Source: Flexithrix dorotheae DSM 6795 (lineage in GTDB: Bacteria > Bacteroidota > Bacteroidia > Cytophagales > Flammeovirgaceae). From it: 64,000 nt of DNA. Under the pieces are notes generated by a model. The model had not been told where the DNA came from, made no database searches, and worked only from the letters and a program-made list of their open reading frames with translations. A program made the position numbers and the translations under genes. Below are positions 9,725 to 18,309 of this stretch, in pieces (position 1 is the first letter of the stretch; each line of letters opens with the position of its first letter). The stretch covers positions 294,057-358,056 of the forward strand of contig NZ_KB903487.1 of the NCBI RefSeq assembly GCF_000379765.1, written 5' to 3'.

Positions 9725-10150
9725 ATGAACAAACTACATTCCTCAAAATTCCATGAAGTACTTTTAGATTCTTCCTACTCTTTAATTGTCTCCAAATGGT
9801 TTGCTACTTCAATTGATATGAAAGACGATGATTATCGAAATGAAATGTTAACCTTAAGGGATCAAATTAAAGAATTCAGGCCTGAAAAAATGTTGTCTTT
9901 TTGTGAAGATTTGAAATATTTAATTTCTCCTGATATACAGGAGTGGGTAAATAATGAAATATTTGACGGGAAAACCAAAATGCAGGTAGCCATCCTAATG
10001 AGTGAAGATCTGTTTTCCCAGGTAGCTATTGAACAGACGTTTGAAGGTGAAAAGGGATTCTTATTTAAAACCAAATTTTTCACGAAGTATAAAGTTGCAG
10101 AAGAATGGTTGGGGCTTAGTGAAGGGGTTTCCAAAAAAATAAAGGAATAA
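9725..10150 (+). CDS. Small conserved-looking hypothetical protein (possibly STAS/SpoIIAA-like)
   Basis: 141 residues, no signal peptide, no Cys motif. The order of strands and helices (SSYSLIVSKWFATSIDM, MLTLRDQIKEFRPEKML, KTKMQVAILMSEDLF, EWLG near the end) resembles small SpoIIAA/STAS-like proteins common in Cytophagales, which may bind partners in stress or anti-sigma circuits. I have only this pattern for the assignment. It stands alone between the sugar-acid operon and nqrF, with a hairpin terminator close behind. Confidence 0.65.
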   Translation: MNKLHSSKFHEVLLDSSYSLIVSKWFATSIDMKDDDYRNEMLTLRDQIKEFRPEKMLSFCEDLKYLISPDIQEWVNNEIFDGKTKMQVAILMSEDLFSQVAIEQTFEGEKGFLFKTKFFTKYKVAEEWLGLSEGVSKKIKE

Positions 10151-10184
10151 GCATTACGCTTATAATAACCGGCCTAAAAGCTTT

Positions 10185-10221
10185 AAATCCTGTTTTGTTC
10201 AAACATTTCAGGATTTTTTTT
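10185..10221 (+). terminator. Rho-independent terminator after the small hypothetical gene
   Basis: Stem aaatcctg/caggattt (10185-10192 with 10209-10216), 16-base loop, followed by a T-run to 10221. Confidence 0.75.
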
Positions 10222-10273
10222 GTTTCCGGAATACAGTTTTATAAATATTTTAGGTTTAAAAATTTCAGGTTCT

Positions 10274-10304
10274 TTTCATAGAATGAATCTATAAACTATA
10301 TTTG
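10274..10304 (+). promoter_or_regulatory. Bacteroidota-type promoter for nqrF
   Basis: TATATTTG at 10297-10304 matches the TAnnTTTG -7 box. TTTC at 10274-10277, 19 bases upstream, matches the TTTG -33 box at three of four positions. The nqrF ATG is 38 bases downstream. Confidence 0.6.
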
Positions 10305-10342
10305 TTCCGCAATTGTAAAATTTATATAAATAGCATTATCAA

Positions 10343-11653
10343 ATGGAATTAACAACAGTAGTTGTTTCATCGATTGTGGCTTTTACGGCCATTATTTTGT
10401 TGCTTGTGATCGTTCTTCTTTTTGCCCAGTCCAAGCTTGTGCAAAGTGGCGATGTTAAAATCGTAATCAATGGAGATGAAGCTAACCCAATTATTACCCC
10501 AGCAGGTTCAACACTTCTTTCTACACTATCGGCCCAAAAGATATTTTTACCATCCGCGTGTGGTGGAGGGGGTACTTGTGCCATGTGTAAGTGTGTAGTG
10601 GAAGATGGGGGAGGAGATGTTCTTCCTACAGAAGTTGGACATTTAAGCCGAACCGAACAACACGAAAATGTAAGACTATCCTGCCAGGTAAAAGTAAAGC
10701 AGGACATGCAGATTAAAGTGGATGAGGAAATCTTCGGAATTAAGAAATGGGAGTGCGAAGTGGTTTCTAATTACAACGTAGCCACTTTCATTAAAGAATT
10801 TGTGGTAAAACTACCTGAAGGTGAAACCCTGGATTTTCAGTCAGGCGGATATATCCAAATTGATGTGCCGGAATGTGAGGTTGATTTCAAGAAAATTGAT
10901 ATTGCTCCACATCCCGATGATCCTGAAGGTAAAGATAAATTCAAAGAAGATTGGGATAAATTCAATCTGTGGGATTTAAAAATGAAAAATGATGAACCAA
11001 TATTTAGAGCATACTCTATGGCTAATCACCCTGCAGAAGGAAATATTATCATGTTGAATATCAGGATTGCTACTCCACCTTGGGACAGAGCCAACAATAA
11101 ATGGCTTGACGTAAATCCTGGAATTTGTTCATCTTATGTATTTGGAAGTAAGCCAGGTGATAAAGTAACAATTTCTGGTCCTTACGGTGAATTCTTCATT
11201 AAAGACACTGAGAAAGAAATGATCTATGTGGGTGGTGGAGCTGGAATGGCACCTTTGAGATCTCACATTTTCCATTTATTTCATACCTTAAAAACTGGAA
11301 GAAAAGTATCTTTCTGGTATGGAGGTAGATCGAGAAGAGAATTATTCTATACAGAACATTTTAGAGAAATTGAAAAGCAGTTTCCAAACTTTAAATATTA
11401 TATAGCACTATCTGAACCTCTTCCTGAAGATAACTGGAAAGTGAAGAAAGATATAAATGACGAAGAAGGAGATGGTTTCAAAGGATTTATTCACCAAGTG
11501 TTGATCGATAATTATTTATCACAACACGAGGAGCCAGATGAAATCGAATTCTATTTCTGTGGACCTCCTATGATGAATGCCGCTGTAGTAAAAATGTGTG
11601 ACGATTTTGGGGTTCCACCAGAGCACGTATCATTCGATGATTTCGGTGGATAA
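10343..11653 (+). CDS. nqrF: Na+-translocating NADH:quinone reductase subunit F
   Basis: 436 residues, close to the family's usual length. NqrF is the NADH-oxidising entry subunit of the sodium-pumping respiratory complex Na+-NQR. One N-terminal membrane helix (about 5-28) is followed by a ferredoxin-like domain with [2Fe-2S] ligands C73, C79, C82 and C114 ([11 protein letters not shown] ... LSCQ), the expected spacing. The FAD domain shows RAYSMANHP, and the NADH domain shows [21 protein letters not shown] and the C-terminal [10 protein letters not shown]. The usual partners nqrA-E are not in the window, so nqrF is a single-gene unit here with its own promoter and a strong terminator. Identification is secure. 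Confidence 0.97.
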   Translation: MELTTVVVSSIVAFTAIILLLVIVLLFAQSKLVQSGDVKIVINGDEANPIITPAGSTLLSTLSAQKIFLPSACGGGGTCAMCKCVVEDGGGDVLPTEVGHLSRTEQHENVRLSCQVKVKQDMQIKVDEEIFGIKKWECEVVSNYNVATFIKEFVVKLPEGETLDFQSGGYIQIDVPECEVDFKKIDIAPHPDDPEGKDKFKEDWDKFNLWDLKMKNDEPIFRAYSMANHPAEGNIIMLNIRIATPPWDRANNKWLDVNPGICSSYVFGSKPGDKVTISGPYGEFFIKDTEKEMIYVGGGAGMAPLRSHIFHLFHTLKTGRKVSFWYGGRSRRELFYTEHFREIEKQFPNFKYYIALSEPLPEDNWKVKKDINDEEGDGFKGFIHQVLIDNYLSQHEEPDEIEFYFCGPPMMNAAVVKMCDDFGVPPEHVSFDDFGG

Positions 11654-11685
11654 TTAAAATTTTAAGCTAAAATTTTTATATTAAG

Positions 11686-11717
11686 GAGTGAAGCAATTTT
11701 TGTTTCACTCTTTTTTT
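11686..11717 (+). terminator. Rho-independent terminator of nqrF
   Basis: Stem gagtgaagc with gtttcactc (11686-11694/11702-11710, one G-T pair), 7-base loop, then seven T. Confidence 0.88.
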
Positions 11718-11802
11718 GTTTTAAAGCAAAATTTTCAGTTCTTCCTAATAACCAATGGATGACTATAAAAAAATTAATTAACACTTTAACCTTAATTCAA
11801 TA

Positions 11803-14049
11803 TTGCTGTACAGGATTTTCAAAAAAATAATTTTTGCGTTTCCTGTCCATTTGGTAGTATTTCACCTTAAGAAAAACATACTGCTTTTTGGATATTGGCT
11901 TATTCTTGTGGGAATTGTAAGTGGCAATATTGGGAAAAGCTTTGGAATTACTTATTTATTTCTCGATCCGGAGTACCTGAATAAAGTCAACTGGTTGAGC
12001 TTTTTTATTGTTGGCCTTGGATTGAGTGCTTTTACCATTTCTTTCCAGGTTACCAGTTATATCCTCTGTTCCTACCGATATAATTTTCTAGCCAACCTTC
12101 AATCCCCGTTTGTGAAATATGCACTTAATAATAGTATTATTCCATTTGCTTTTACCATATATTATATTTTCAGGTTTATCAATTTCCAGCTTAATACAGA
12201 AGCGGCCTCTCCCTTAGACATTATCACCAAAGTTCTTGGGTTTATAATCGGATACCTGATTATTTTGGTTCTTTCTTACCTTTATTTTAAAACCACAAAT
12301 CTGGATATTGTAAAGCACCTTGCAGAGAATGTGGATAAAACTGTGCGGAAAAGCCGGCTTCAACGGGTGAATGTGATGGATAGGCTGAATGTGGCAAAAA
12401 ATCAAAAACCAATTATTACTTCATATATAGATTTCCCTTTATCTCTCAAAAAAACTAAAAACAACTATCCTATCGATCGGGAAACTATCCTAAAGGTGTT
12501 TGATCAAAACCAGTTAAATGCCCTGTTAATTCAGTTTTTTGCCTTTATCAGTATTTTAATTTTTGGTTTGTTTAGGGATGTATCCTGGTTGCAAATTCCT
12601 GCAGCAGTCAGTGTGTTGCTGTTATTTTCAATTTTATTGCTATTTACAGGAGCAGTTTATTATTGGTTGAAGGATTGGGCTATCCCCACTTTCCTTTTTA
12701 CACTTATTCTGGTTTCCTTTATAAGCAAAAATATTTCTCATAATATTTACCATCAGGCTTTTGGACTGGATTATTCCCAAAAAGCAGAATATTCTTTAAG
12801 AGCTTTGAGGAAAATTACCACACCTGATATAGTCCAGTCGGACAAAAAAAATACAATTGAAATTTTGGAAAACTGGAGGGGAAAATTTCCAAAGGAAAAG
12901 AAGCCTAAACTGGTGGTAATCGCCATGAGTGGTGGAGGACAAAGAGCTGCGGTTTGGACCATGAAAACTCTTCAGTTTTTAGATAGCGCCTTTCAACAAT
13001 CATTAATGAGCCACACCATGCTGATGACGGGTTCTTCTGGTGGGTTAATTGGCGGAAGTTTTTACAGAGAGCTTTTCCTCAGAAAACAACATGGAGAGAA
13101 TATTCAACTGAATGATGAAAAATATATAGCCCAGTTGGCCAAAGACAAATTGAACCCTATGGTGTTTTCCCTGGTGGTCGGTGATTTGTTTTTCAAATTT
13201 CAAAAAGTAGAAATTGATGGTCAGAAATATTTTAAGGACAGAGGATACGCACTCGAAGAGCAACTCAATAAGGATACAGATTTCATTTTAAATAAGCGGC
13301 TGAAAGACTATAATGCTCCAGAGTTCAATTCGGAAATTCCTATGTTAATGATTACCCCAACAGTAGTGAATGATGGGCGGAAGTTATATATATCCTCACA
13401 ACCGGTAGCCTATATGTGTAAGGGATTAGGCCACAATCATAACCACAAAAATGCCATTCGTGGGATTGAATATTCCCGTTTATTTGCGAATCAAAATCCA
13501 GAAAACCTGAGGTTTATTACTGCTTTGAGATTAAATGCTACCTTTCCATATATCACCCCAAATGTTCAATTACCAAGTGAACCCACTATGGAAATTGTAG
13601 ATGCTGGTTTGTCTGATAATTTTGGGGTAATGGACGCTATCCAGTTTATTCATGTTTTTAAAGACTGGATTGAAGAAAATACTTCTGGGGTGGTTTTAAT
13701 TACAATCCGGGATACACCTGCTGAAAACCAAATTGACCGTTATGCTTTTAAACCTCTAATTGAAAGTGCCGTTACTCCGCTGGATAATCTTTTGGGCAAC
13801 CTTACCCGTCTTCAAAATATCAGGAATGACTTTAATGTAGAAATTCTGCAACAAATTCTCAAGAAAGACTTCTTTGCCATAGTAGAATTTCAATACCTGG
13901 AATTACCTAATAATGGTAATGAAGAGGTGGAAAATGCCTCTTTAAGTTGGAGGTTGACAAGCAAAGAAATTAAAGGGATTGTGAATGCCATTCATCACCC
14001 TGCCAACAAAAATTCCTTTGAAAAACTTAAAAAGCTGATGAAAGAATAA
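11803..14049 (+). CDS. Patatin-like phospholipase with large N-terminal membrane domain
   Basis: 748 residues read from a TTG start; no in-frame ATG occurs until about residue 190, inside the protein, so TTG is the best start. Residues about 25-330 hold roughly seven hydrophobic segments (for example ILLFGYWLILVGIVSG and IITKVLGFIIGYLIILVLSY). The cytosolic hydrolase follows: oxyanion loop AMSGGGQRAA, nucleophile elbow GSSGG with S412, and the catalytic-dyad Asp in VDAGLSDN (D600, with DA instead of the common DG). The reaction would be acyl hydrolysis of phospholipids. No signal peptide, and no transporter or T9SS domain. It is monocistronic, between the nqrF terminator and a long gene-poor region. 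The membrane domain may place the lipase at its lipid substrate or regulate it; this is inference. Confidence 0.88.
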   Translation: MLYRIFKKIIFAFPVHLVVFHLKKNILLFGYWLILVGIVSGNIGKSFGITYLFLDPEYLNKVNWLSFFIVGLGLSAFTISFQVTSYILCSYRYNFLANLQSPFVKYALNNSIIPFAFTIYYIFRFINFQLNTEAASPLDIITKVLGFIIGYLIILVLSYLYFKTTNLDIVKHLAENVDKTVRKSRLQRVNVMDRLNVAKNQKPIITSYIDFPLSLKKTKNNYPIDRETILKVFDQNQLNALLIQFFAFISILIFGLFRDVSWLQIPAAVSVLLLFSILLLFTGAVYYWLKDWAIPTFLFTLILVSFISKNISHNIYHQAFGLDYSQKAEYSLRALRKITTPDIVQSDKKNTIEILENWRGKFPKEKKPKLVVIAMSGGGQRAAVWTMKTLQFLDSAFQQSLMSHTMLMTGSSGGLIGGSFYRELFLRKQHGENIQLNDEKYIAQLAKDKLNPMVFSLVVGDLFFKFQKVEIDGQKYFKDRGYALEEQLNKDTDFILNKRLKDYNAPEFNSEIPMLMITPTVVNDGRKLYISSQPVAYMCKGLGHNHNHKNAIRGIEYSRLFANQNPENLRFITALRLNATFPYITPNVQLPSEPTMEIVDAGLSDNFGVMDAIQFIHVFKDWIEENTSGVVLITIRDTPAENQIDRYAFKPLIESAVTPLDNLLGNLTRLQNIRNDFNVEILQQILKKDFFAIVEFQYLELPNNGNEEVENASLSWRLTSKEIKGIVNAIHHPANKNSFEKLKKLMKE

Positions 14050-14588
14050 TTTCAGAAATTTGGTAATATTTGGAATGTTAATAAATGTAATTTACTGTTA
14101 ATGGATAAAATATCAGTAATATTGGAATAGTACAATTATTCAGGATTTATGTTTGCCGATATTATCCAATTAAACCTAAGTTATTTTCAAATTTTTAAAA
14201 ATATGTAAATAAGTTTTAATGAATGAATGAATAATTGTTTGTTTTTGCTTTTTTAATTGTTCTTGTTCTGATTTTTGTTTTTGTTGCAGGTTTAAATTTT
14301 GTTTAACTCTTTATTTTAACAATGCTTAAACTTTGAGAAATAAAAAAAACTATTAGAAAAATGAAAAATATTGAGAAATGTAAAACAATTATTTTATTAT
14401 ATATTGGTTTTCGTAAGACAGCGTTGTATAGATAAAGTGCATTTTTTGTTTAAAATTTTTTATCGCATTTTTACTGACACAAAATCATTGACACAAAATT
14501 TGCATTTAGAGTTTACATATCCAGTCGACTATCAAGTTTATTTTTTTACTAGCAATAATTTTTAAGATTTTAAAACTTGTAAACCAAA
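14050..14588. other. Gene-poor AT-rich region with T-rich tract and paired direct repeats
   Basis: No convincing gene. A T-rich stretch on the plus strand (about 14238-14310) repeats short TTTTTG/TTGTT units. An exact 11-base direct repeat, TGACACAAAAT, occurs at 14475-14485 and 14489-14499, 14 bases start to start, about 90 bases upstream of the small ORF at 14589. It could be an operator. A 64-codon ORF across it lacks protein-like composition. Confidence 0.5.
14475..14499 (+). repeat. Two 11-bp direct repeats (possible operator)
   Basis: TGACACAAAAT is repeated exactly with a 3-base gap. Its position upstream of the small ORF suggests a dimeric regulator site. No regulator is identified. 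Confidence 0.4.
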
Positions 14589-14744
14589 ATGAAGACCATA
14601 AAAAAGTCCGCCAGCAAAAATGTTTTTGACTCATTATCAGTAATGGAGTCCAAACTAAATGAACTAAAGTTTAATTTGATCAGGTTGAAACAAAAATCCA
14701 GAGATTTCCAAAATAAGACTCTGGATATCGGTAATGAATTTTAA
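14589..14744 (+). CDS. Probable small protein, 51 residues, helical
   Basis: ATG to TAA, 51 codons. It opens MKTIKKSASKNVFDSL and continues with a predicted amphipathic helix (SVMESKLNELKFNLIRLKQK) rich in Leu, Lys and Glu spaced as in a coiled coil. No signal peptide or membrane segment. The composition is protein-like although the surrounding DNA is extremely AT-rich. No family recognised. It sits between a direct-repeat pair upstream and hairpins plus a terminator downstream (to 15038), consistent with a short independent transcript. It could also be a chance ORF inside a noncoding RNA. Confidence 0.45.
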   Translation: MKTIKKSASKNVFDSLSVMESKLNELKFNLIRLKQKSRDFQNKTLDIGNEF

Positions 14745-15309
14745 ATCTGATAAATCCTGATAAACAAGAGTAAGAAAGCATGGTTGATTGCCAACTATTG
14801 CCATTCTACTTCTTTATGATATAATATTTAAAAATTAAGCAGAATTTTATAAATAAAATTCTGCTCCCCAATCGGGGGGTGTTTCCATTCGATTACCCTA
14901 GGGAAATCCTTTATTTTTATTGGTAACTCTCGGGTTATTTCCCTCTTCTCTTTTAAAACCTTTTACCATTGACAAAAAATTTTGGGAAAAAGGTAATAAA
15001 AATCACCTCATGTTAATCATGTAGGTTTTTGCCTTTTTATAATAGTTGTTAATTGCTTCAACCTTTCTTTATCGTCTAAGTAAAAAAGACTACCTTTAAA
15101 GTAGAATTGACTTGAAAAATAGCTCAATATTAATTGTAGGCCTGTTTTTTTAAGATAAATTTTCAAAATATCAATTCCCAATTATATCTCCTTTCAACCA
15201 ACTGGAATATTATTTGAGAGGGTCAAATATTAAAATGGCCTGTAATGTTTTAGCCTTCAATTAATTAAATAGACTAAAAACTTTAAACAGATAAAAAACT
15301 TATTACAAA
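14745..15309. other. Noncoding region with hairpins, upstream of the TPR gene
   Basis: Contains a 12-bp perfect stem (14838-14849/14854-14865, agcagaatttta), immediately followed by cccc-aatc-gggg (14866-14877), an 8-bp palindrome ccctaggg near 14897, and a terminator at 15005-15038. About 270 bases of T-rich DNA then precede the TPR gene. It may encode a structured RNA or the 3' UTR of the small gene at 14589. No tRNA or known riboswitch pattern seen. Confidence 0.45.
15005..15038 (+). terminator. Orphan rho-independent terminator
   Basis: acctcatg-ttaat-catg(t)aggt: an 8-bp stem with one bulged T, followed by TTTTTGCCTTTTT. The only plus-strand gene close upstream is the 51-codon ORF, so a short transcript ends here. 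Confidence 0.6.
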
Positions 15310-18108
15310 ATGAAATCTAATAGTTTACTACTCCTCTTTTTCATAATGCTGACTTCCCATTTTCAGGGAATTTCTCAAGATTTGGAAATAAGAGATAAAG
15401 CGGAAATTACTTATCAGGCGGAGTTATTGGTATCCGAGTTTCAAAATCTTCTAAATATTGTTTCCAATTCAGATTTAACTTTAAGCGAGACAAAAGAAAT
15501 AATTGAAAATAGTTACGATTCTCACGGAAACAAAATATTTAAAAGTTCGGACATCACTTTGGAAGATGACATCAATCCTAACAATGTAGGTCCCCAAAAT
15601 GCGATTGATGCTCCAGTGGAAAAATACCTGAAAGATTTCGATTTATTCTATGAAAAAAGTGACGACTTTACTGTAGAGTTTTCAGACATAAAAATTTCAA
15701 AGGTTTACAATAGTGATTACGTGTATGTAAGGGTTTATTTTAAGCGTAATTTCAAAAGTAAGCATTCAGTTATTGAAAGCCCTTATAAACCAGTTGAAAG
15801 GGTGGCTGAAATTAGTGCAGTAAGAGATGGAAAAAAATGGAAATCTAATATTGTAAGTGTGGTTTTCCATGATGACTCAAACCCAATAGAAGTAGAGGAA
15901 CTTCCAGCCGAAGGTGAAATTGCTAATGTGGGAACTACCGTTTCGAATACTGAAGCTTATGATAATGTGGCAATTCTTGAGGAATCTAAAAGAAAAATGG
16001 AAGAATTCAGGGCAGAGCAACTTAAACTATATGCTACAGCTTTGAAGAATGGAGATATTGCCTACGAAAATGAAAACTGGACAGATGCCCTCAGAGCTTA
16101 TAACGATGCCAGAGATATTCAGCCTTATGAGGTTTATCCTATTAAAAGGGTAAACGAAATTCAAAGAATCCTGAGAGAAGGAAAGTTTAATAGAGAAGAC
16201 ATTTACCGAGAAGCCATTTTTAAAGGAGATAATGCTTTAAAAGCCAGAGATTACAACAGAGCCAAGAACTTTTATGTACAGGCCTTAAAAGAAAAACCTT
16301 CAGAATTTTTCCTTCAGGATAAAATCAAAAAACTGGATGCTACTATTAGAGCCAAAGCCAATTTGGATAGTAAATACTTCGCAGGAGATTATGAACAGGC
16401 AGTAAAAGATTATAATAAGGTTATCAGGCAGGATGACAACAACCCTGAATATTACCTGGGAAGAGGAAAATGCTATTTTGCTCTTGGTGAAAAATATTAT
16501 AAAAAGGCAATAAAGGATTTCGATCAGGCCATAGAAATTGACATTAATTATGTGGATGCTCTGGCTACAAGAGCGCAATATTATATAAAAGTGGATGAGC
16601 CCTATAAAGCAATTGAAGATTACTCAGTAATTCTGGCTAATGAGGATGTTGATCCTAAATATTTTGCAGAAAGATCACTGCTGAAACTGAAACTGAATAA
16701 TCCTGAAGGTGCAATTCGCGATTTGGATGATGCCCTGATGAAAGATCCAAAAAATCCGGGATTATATACCGCCAAAGGGGAAATTTTTGCTGCCACCAAC
16801 AATTTCAAGAAGGCCATGGAAATGTTTGATAAGGCTTTGGAAATGGACTCTGAATACGCCCAGGCACATTTCAAAAAGGGACTTGCCAATATAAAAATGG
16901 ATAATATTGAAGATGCACAGACGGATTTCTTTAATGCCAGGAAATTGGGAATACCTGCTGAAGATATCAAAACTATTCAGAATATTACCCTGGAGTTTTA
17001 TAATGTGGGAGCAGCCGCTGTAAACGAAAAAAATTATGAGCTGGCAAAAGCACAATTAGGCAAAGCGCTAATTGTAGATGAATATTACTCCCCTGCATGG
17101 ACAAAAATGGGTAATATTTACTTCGAGTTGGAAAACTATCCCGAAGCTATAAAAAATTATAATAATGCTATTCTTTATGATGATAAAATGGCAGAGCCGT
17201 TTTTAAACAGGGGATTGTCCAGGTTAAAAAATAAGAATTATGAAAATGCACTTTATGATTTTGAGAAGGTAGCAGAACTTGAACCCAATAATGTTAAGGG
17301 ATTAGAAGGATTAGGGGATGCTCATTTTTATAATAAAAATTACAGAGAAGCTGTGGTAGCCTATAATAGAGCCAATACTTTGGTGACTGAGAATCCGGTT
17401 ACACTGAATAAGCTTGGCAGAGCGCTTATCGAGGTGAATGATAATAAAAATGCTTTAAAATATCTGGATGAAGCTACAAAGCTTGATAAAAACTATGCAG
17501 AAGCATATTTTAATAAAGGCTTGCTGTACACCGCAGAAAGAGACATGAAGAATGCTATCAAAAATTTTGATGAAGCTAGCGATCTTGGTTTCTCCCAGGC
17601 TGAAGCAAATCTGGCTATTGGCCGTGCCTACCAAAAGCAGGAAGATTATAAAAAAGCTATTAGAAGCTATACAGATGCACTTTCTTATGACAATACATTA
17701 ATTGAAGCTTATTTGGAAAGAGCTCAATGCTATAAAATGGAAAAATCGTTCAATGCCGCCATCAGGGATATGCTGGATGCAAGAAAACTAGATGAATCTG
17801 TGGAAAGTGCTGATTTTTATGCAGAGCTTGGTACTTTGAATCTGGATTTGGATTTAAATAGGGAGGCTACTGCATATTTCAGAAAAGCGTTGGAAATGGA
17901 TGAGAAAAATGTAAAAGCCATTTATGGCATGGCTTGTTCTTATTCTCAGGACCTGAATACTTCAGAAGCGTTAATCTGGATAAAAAAGGCATTTGAGACC
18001 AGAGAAATTACCGAAGATATGGTGAAGGCTCATAAGAAAACATATTTGTCAAACCTTAAAGGCAATAAAGAATTTAAAAACTACGAAAAAATTTATCTGA
18101 AAAGGTAA
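15310..18108 (+). CDS. Secreted TPR-repeat protein
   Basis: 932 residues. Signal peptide at the N-terminus (MKSNSLLLLFFIMLTSHFQG). Residues about 25-210 form a nonrepetitive domain of a type I associate with Cytophagales TPR proteins (ELLVSEFQNLLNIVS, then DITLEDDINPNN and a beta-rich part with YVRVYFKR). From about 230 to the end there are many tetratricopeptide repeats, such as YNKVIRQDDNNPEYYLGRGK and YPEAIKNYNNAILYDD, well over ten units. Such proteins act as scaffolds; the partner is unknown. Located in the periplasm or on the outer-membrane inner face by inference. No T9SS sorting domain at the C-terminus (KNYEKIYLKR). Monocistronic, with a strong terminator. Confidence 0.87.
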   Translation: MKSNSLLLLFFIMLTSHFQGISQDLEIRDKAEITYQAELLVSEFQNLLNIVSNSDLTLSETKEIIENSYDSHGNKIFKSSDITLEDDINPNNVGPQNAIDAPVEKYLKDFDLFYEKSDDFTVEFSDIKISKVYNSDYVYVRVYFKRNFKSKHSVIESPYKPVERVAEISAVRDGKKWKSNIVSVVFHDDSNPIEVEELPAEGEIANVGTTVSNTEAYDNVAILEESKRKMEEFRAEQLKLYATALKNGDIAYENENWTDALRAYNDARDIQPYEVYPIKRVNEIQRILREGKFNREDIYREAIFKGDNALKARDYNRAKNFYVQALKEKPSEFFLQDKIKKLDATIRAKANLDSKYFAGDYEQAVKDYNKVIRQDDNNPEYYLGRGKCYFALGEKYYKKAIKDFDQAIEIDINYVDALATRAQYYIKVDEPYKAIEDYSVILANEDVDPKYFAERSLLKLKLNNPEGAIRDLDDALMKDPKNPGLYTAKGEIFAATNNFKKAMEMFDKALEMDSEYAQAHFKKGLANIKMDNIEDAQTDFFNARKLGIPAEDIKTIQNITLEFYNVGAAAVNEKNYELAKAQLGKALIVDEYYSPAWTKMGNIYFELENYPEAIKNYNNAILYDDKMAEPFLNRGLSRLKNKNYENALYDFEKVAELEPNNVKGLEGLGDAHFYNKNYREAVVAYNRANTLVTENPVTLNKLGRALIEVNDNKNALKYLDEATKLDKNYAEAYFNKGLLYTAERDMKNAIKNFDEASDLGFSQAEANLAIGRAYQKQEDYKKAIRSYTDALSYDNTLIEAYLERAQCYKMEKSFNAAIRDMLDARKLDESVESADFYAELGTLNLDLDLNREATAYFRKALEMDEKNVKAIYGMACSYSQDLNTSEALIWIKKAFETREITEDMVKAHKKTYLSNLKGNKEFKNYEKIYLKR

Positions 18109-18130
18109 CCTGGTAAAAAAAAAGTTTTTC

Positions 18131-18162
18131 AGCCTCTCAGTATTTCTGAGGGGCTTTTTTTT
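18131..18162 (+). terminator. Rho-independent terminator of the TPR gene
   Basis: Stem agcctctcag/ctgaggggct (18131-18140/18146-18155, one G-T pair), loop tattt, eight T. Confidence 0.92.
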
Positions 18163-18309
18163 GCTTTTTATTATCAAAATTAATCAAATTAATGCCAAAT
18201 TAATGGCCGTAAAACGATATTGAGGTTTAGAATTAACTAACTTGAAGCTTAAGGAATGACAGATTGGAAAGATAGCTTCCTTGGGCATGAAAATGAGAAA
18301 TCTAAAATT

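Noticed and set aside
10339..10707. 122-codon minus-strand ORF opposite nqrF
   Set aside because: It is antisense to the ferredoxin domain, with Ser/Thr/Pro-rich low-complexity sequence typical of a shadow frame.
1..14049. Defence island around the TIR protein
   Set aside because: Neighbours are a lipoprotein, sugar-acid enzymes and nqrF; no restriction, toxin-antitoxin, CRISPR or phage gene is present, so an antiphage role is not supported by context.
14371..14565. 64-codon plus-strand ORF in the gene-poor region
   Set aside because: Sequence rich in Phe/Tyr/Ile from AT-rich DNA, no promoter or conserved feature; overlaps the direct repeats.
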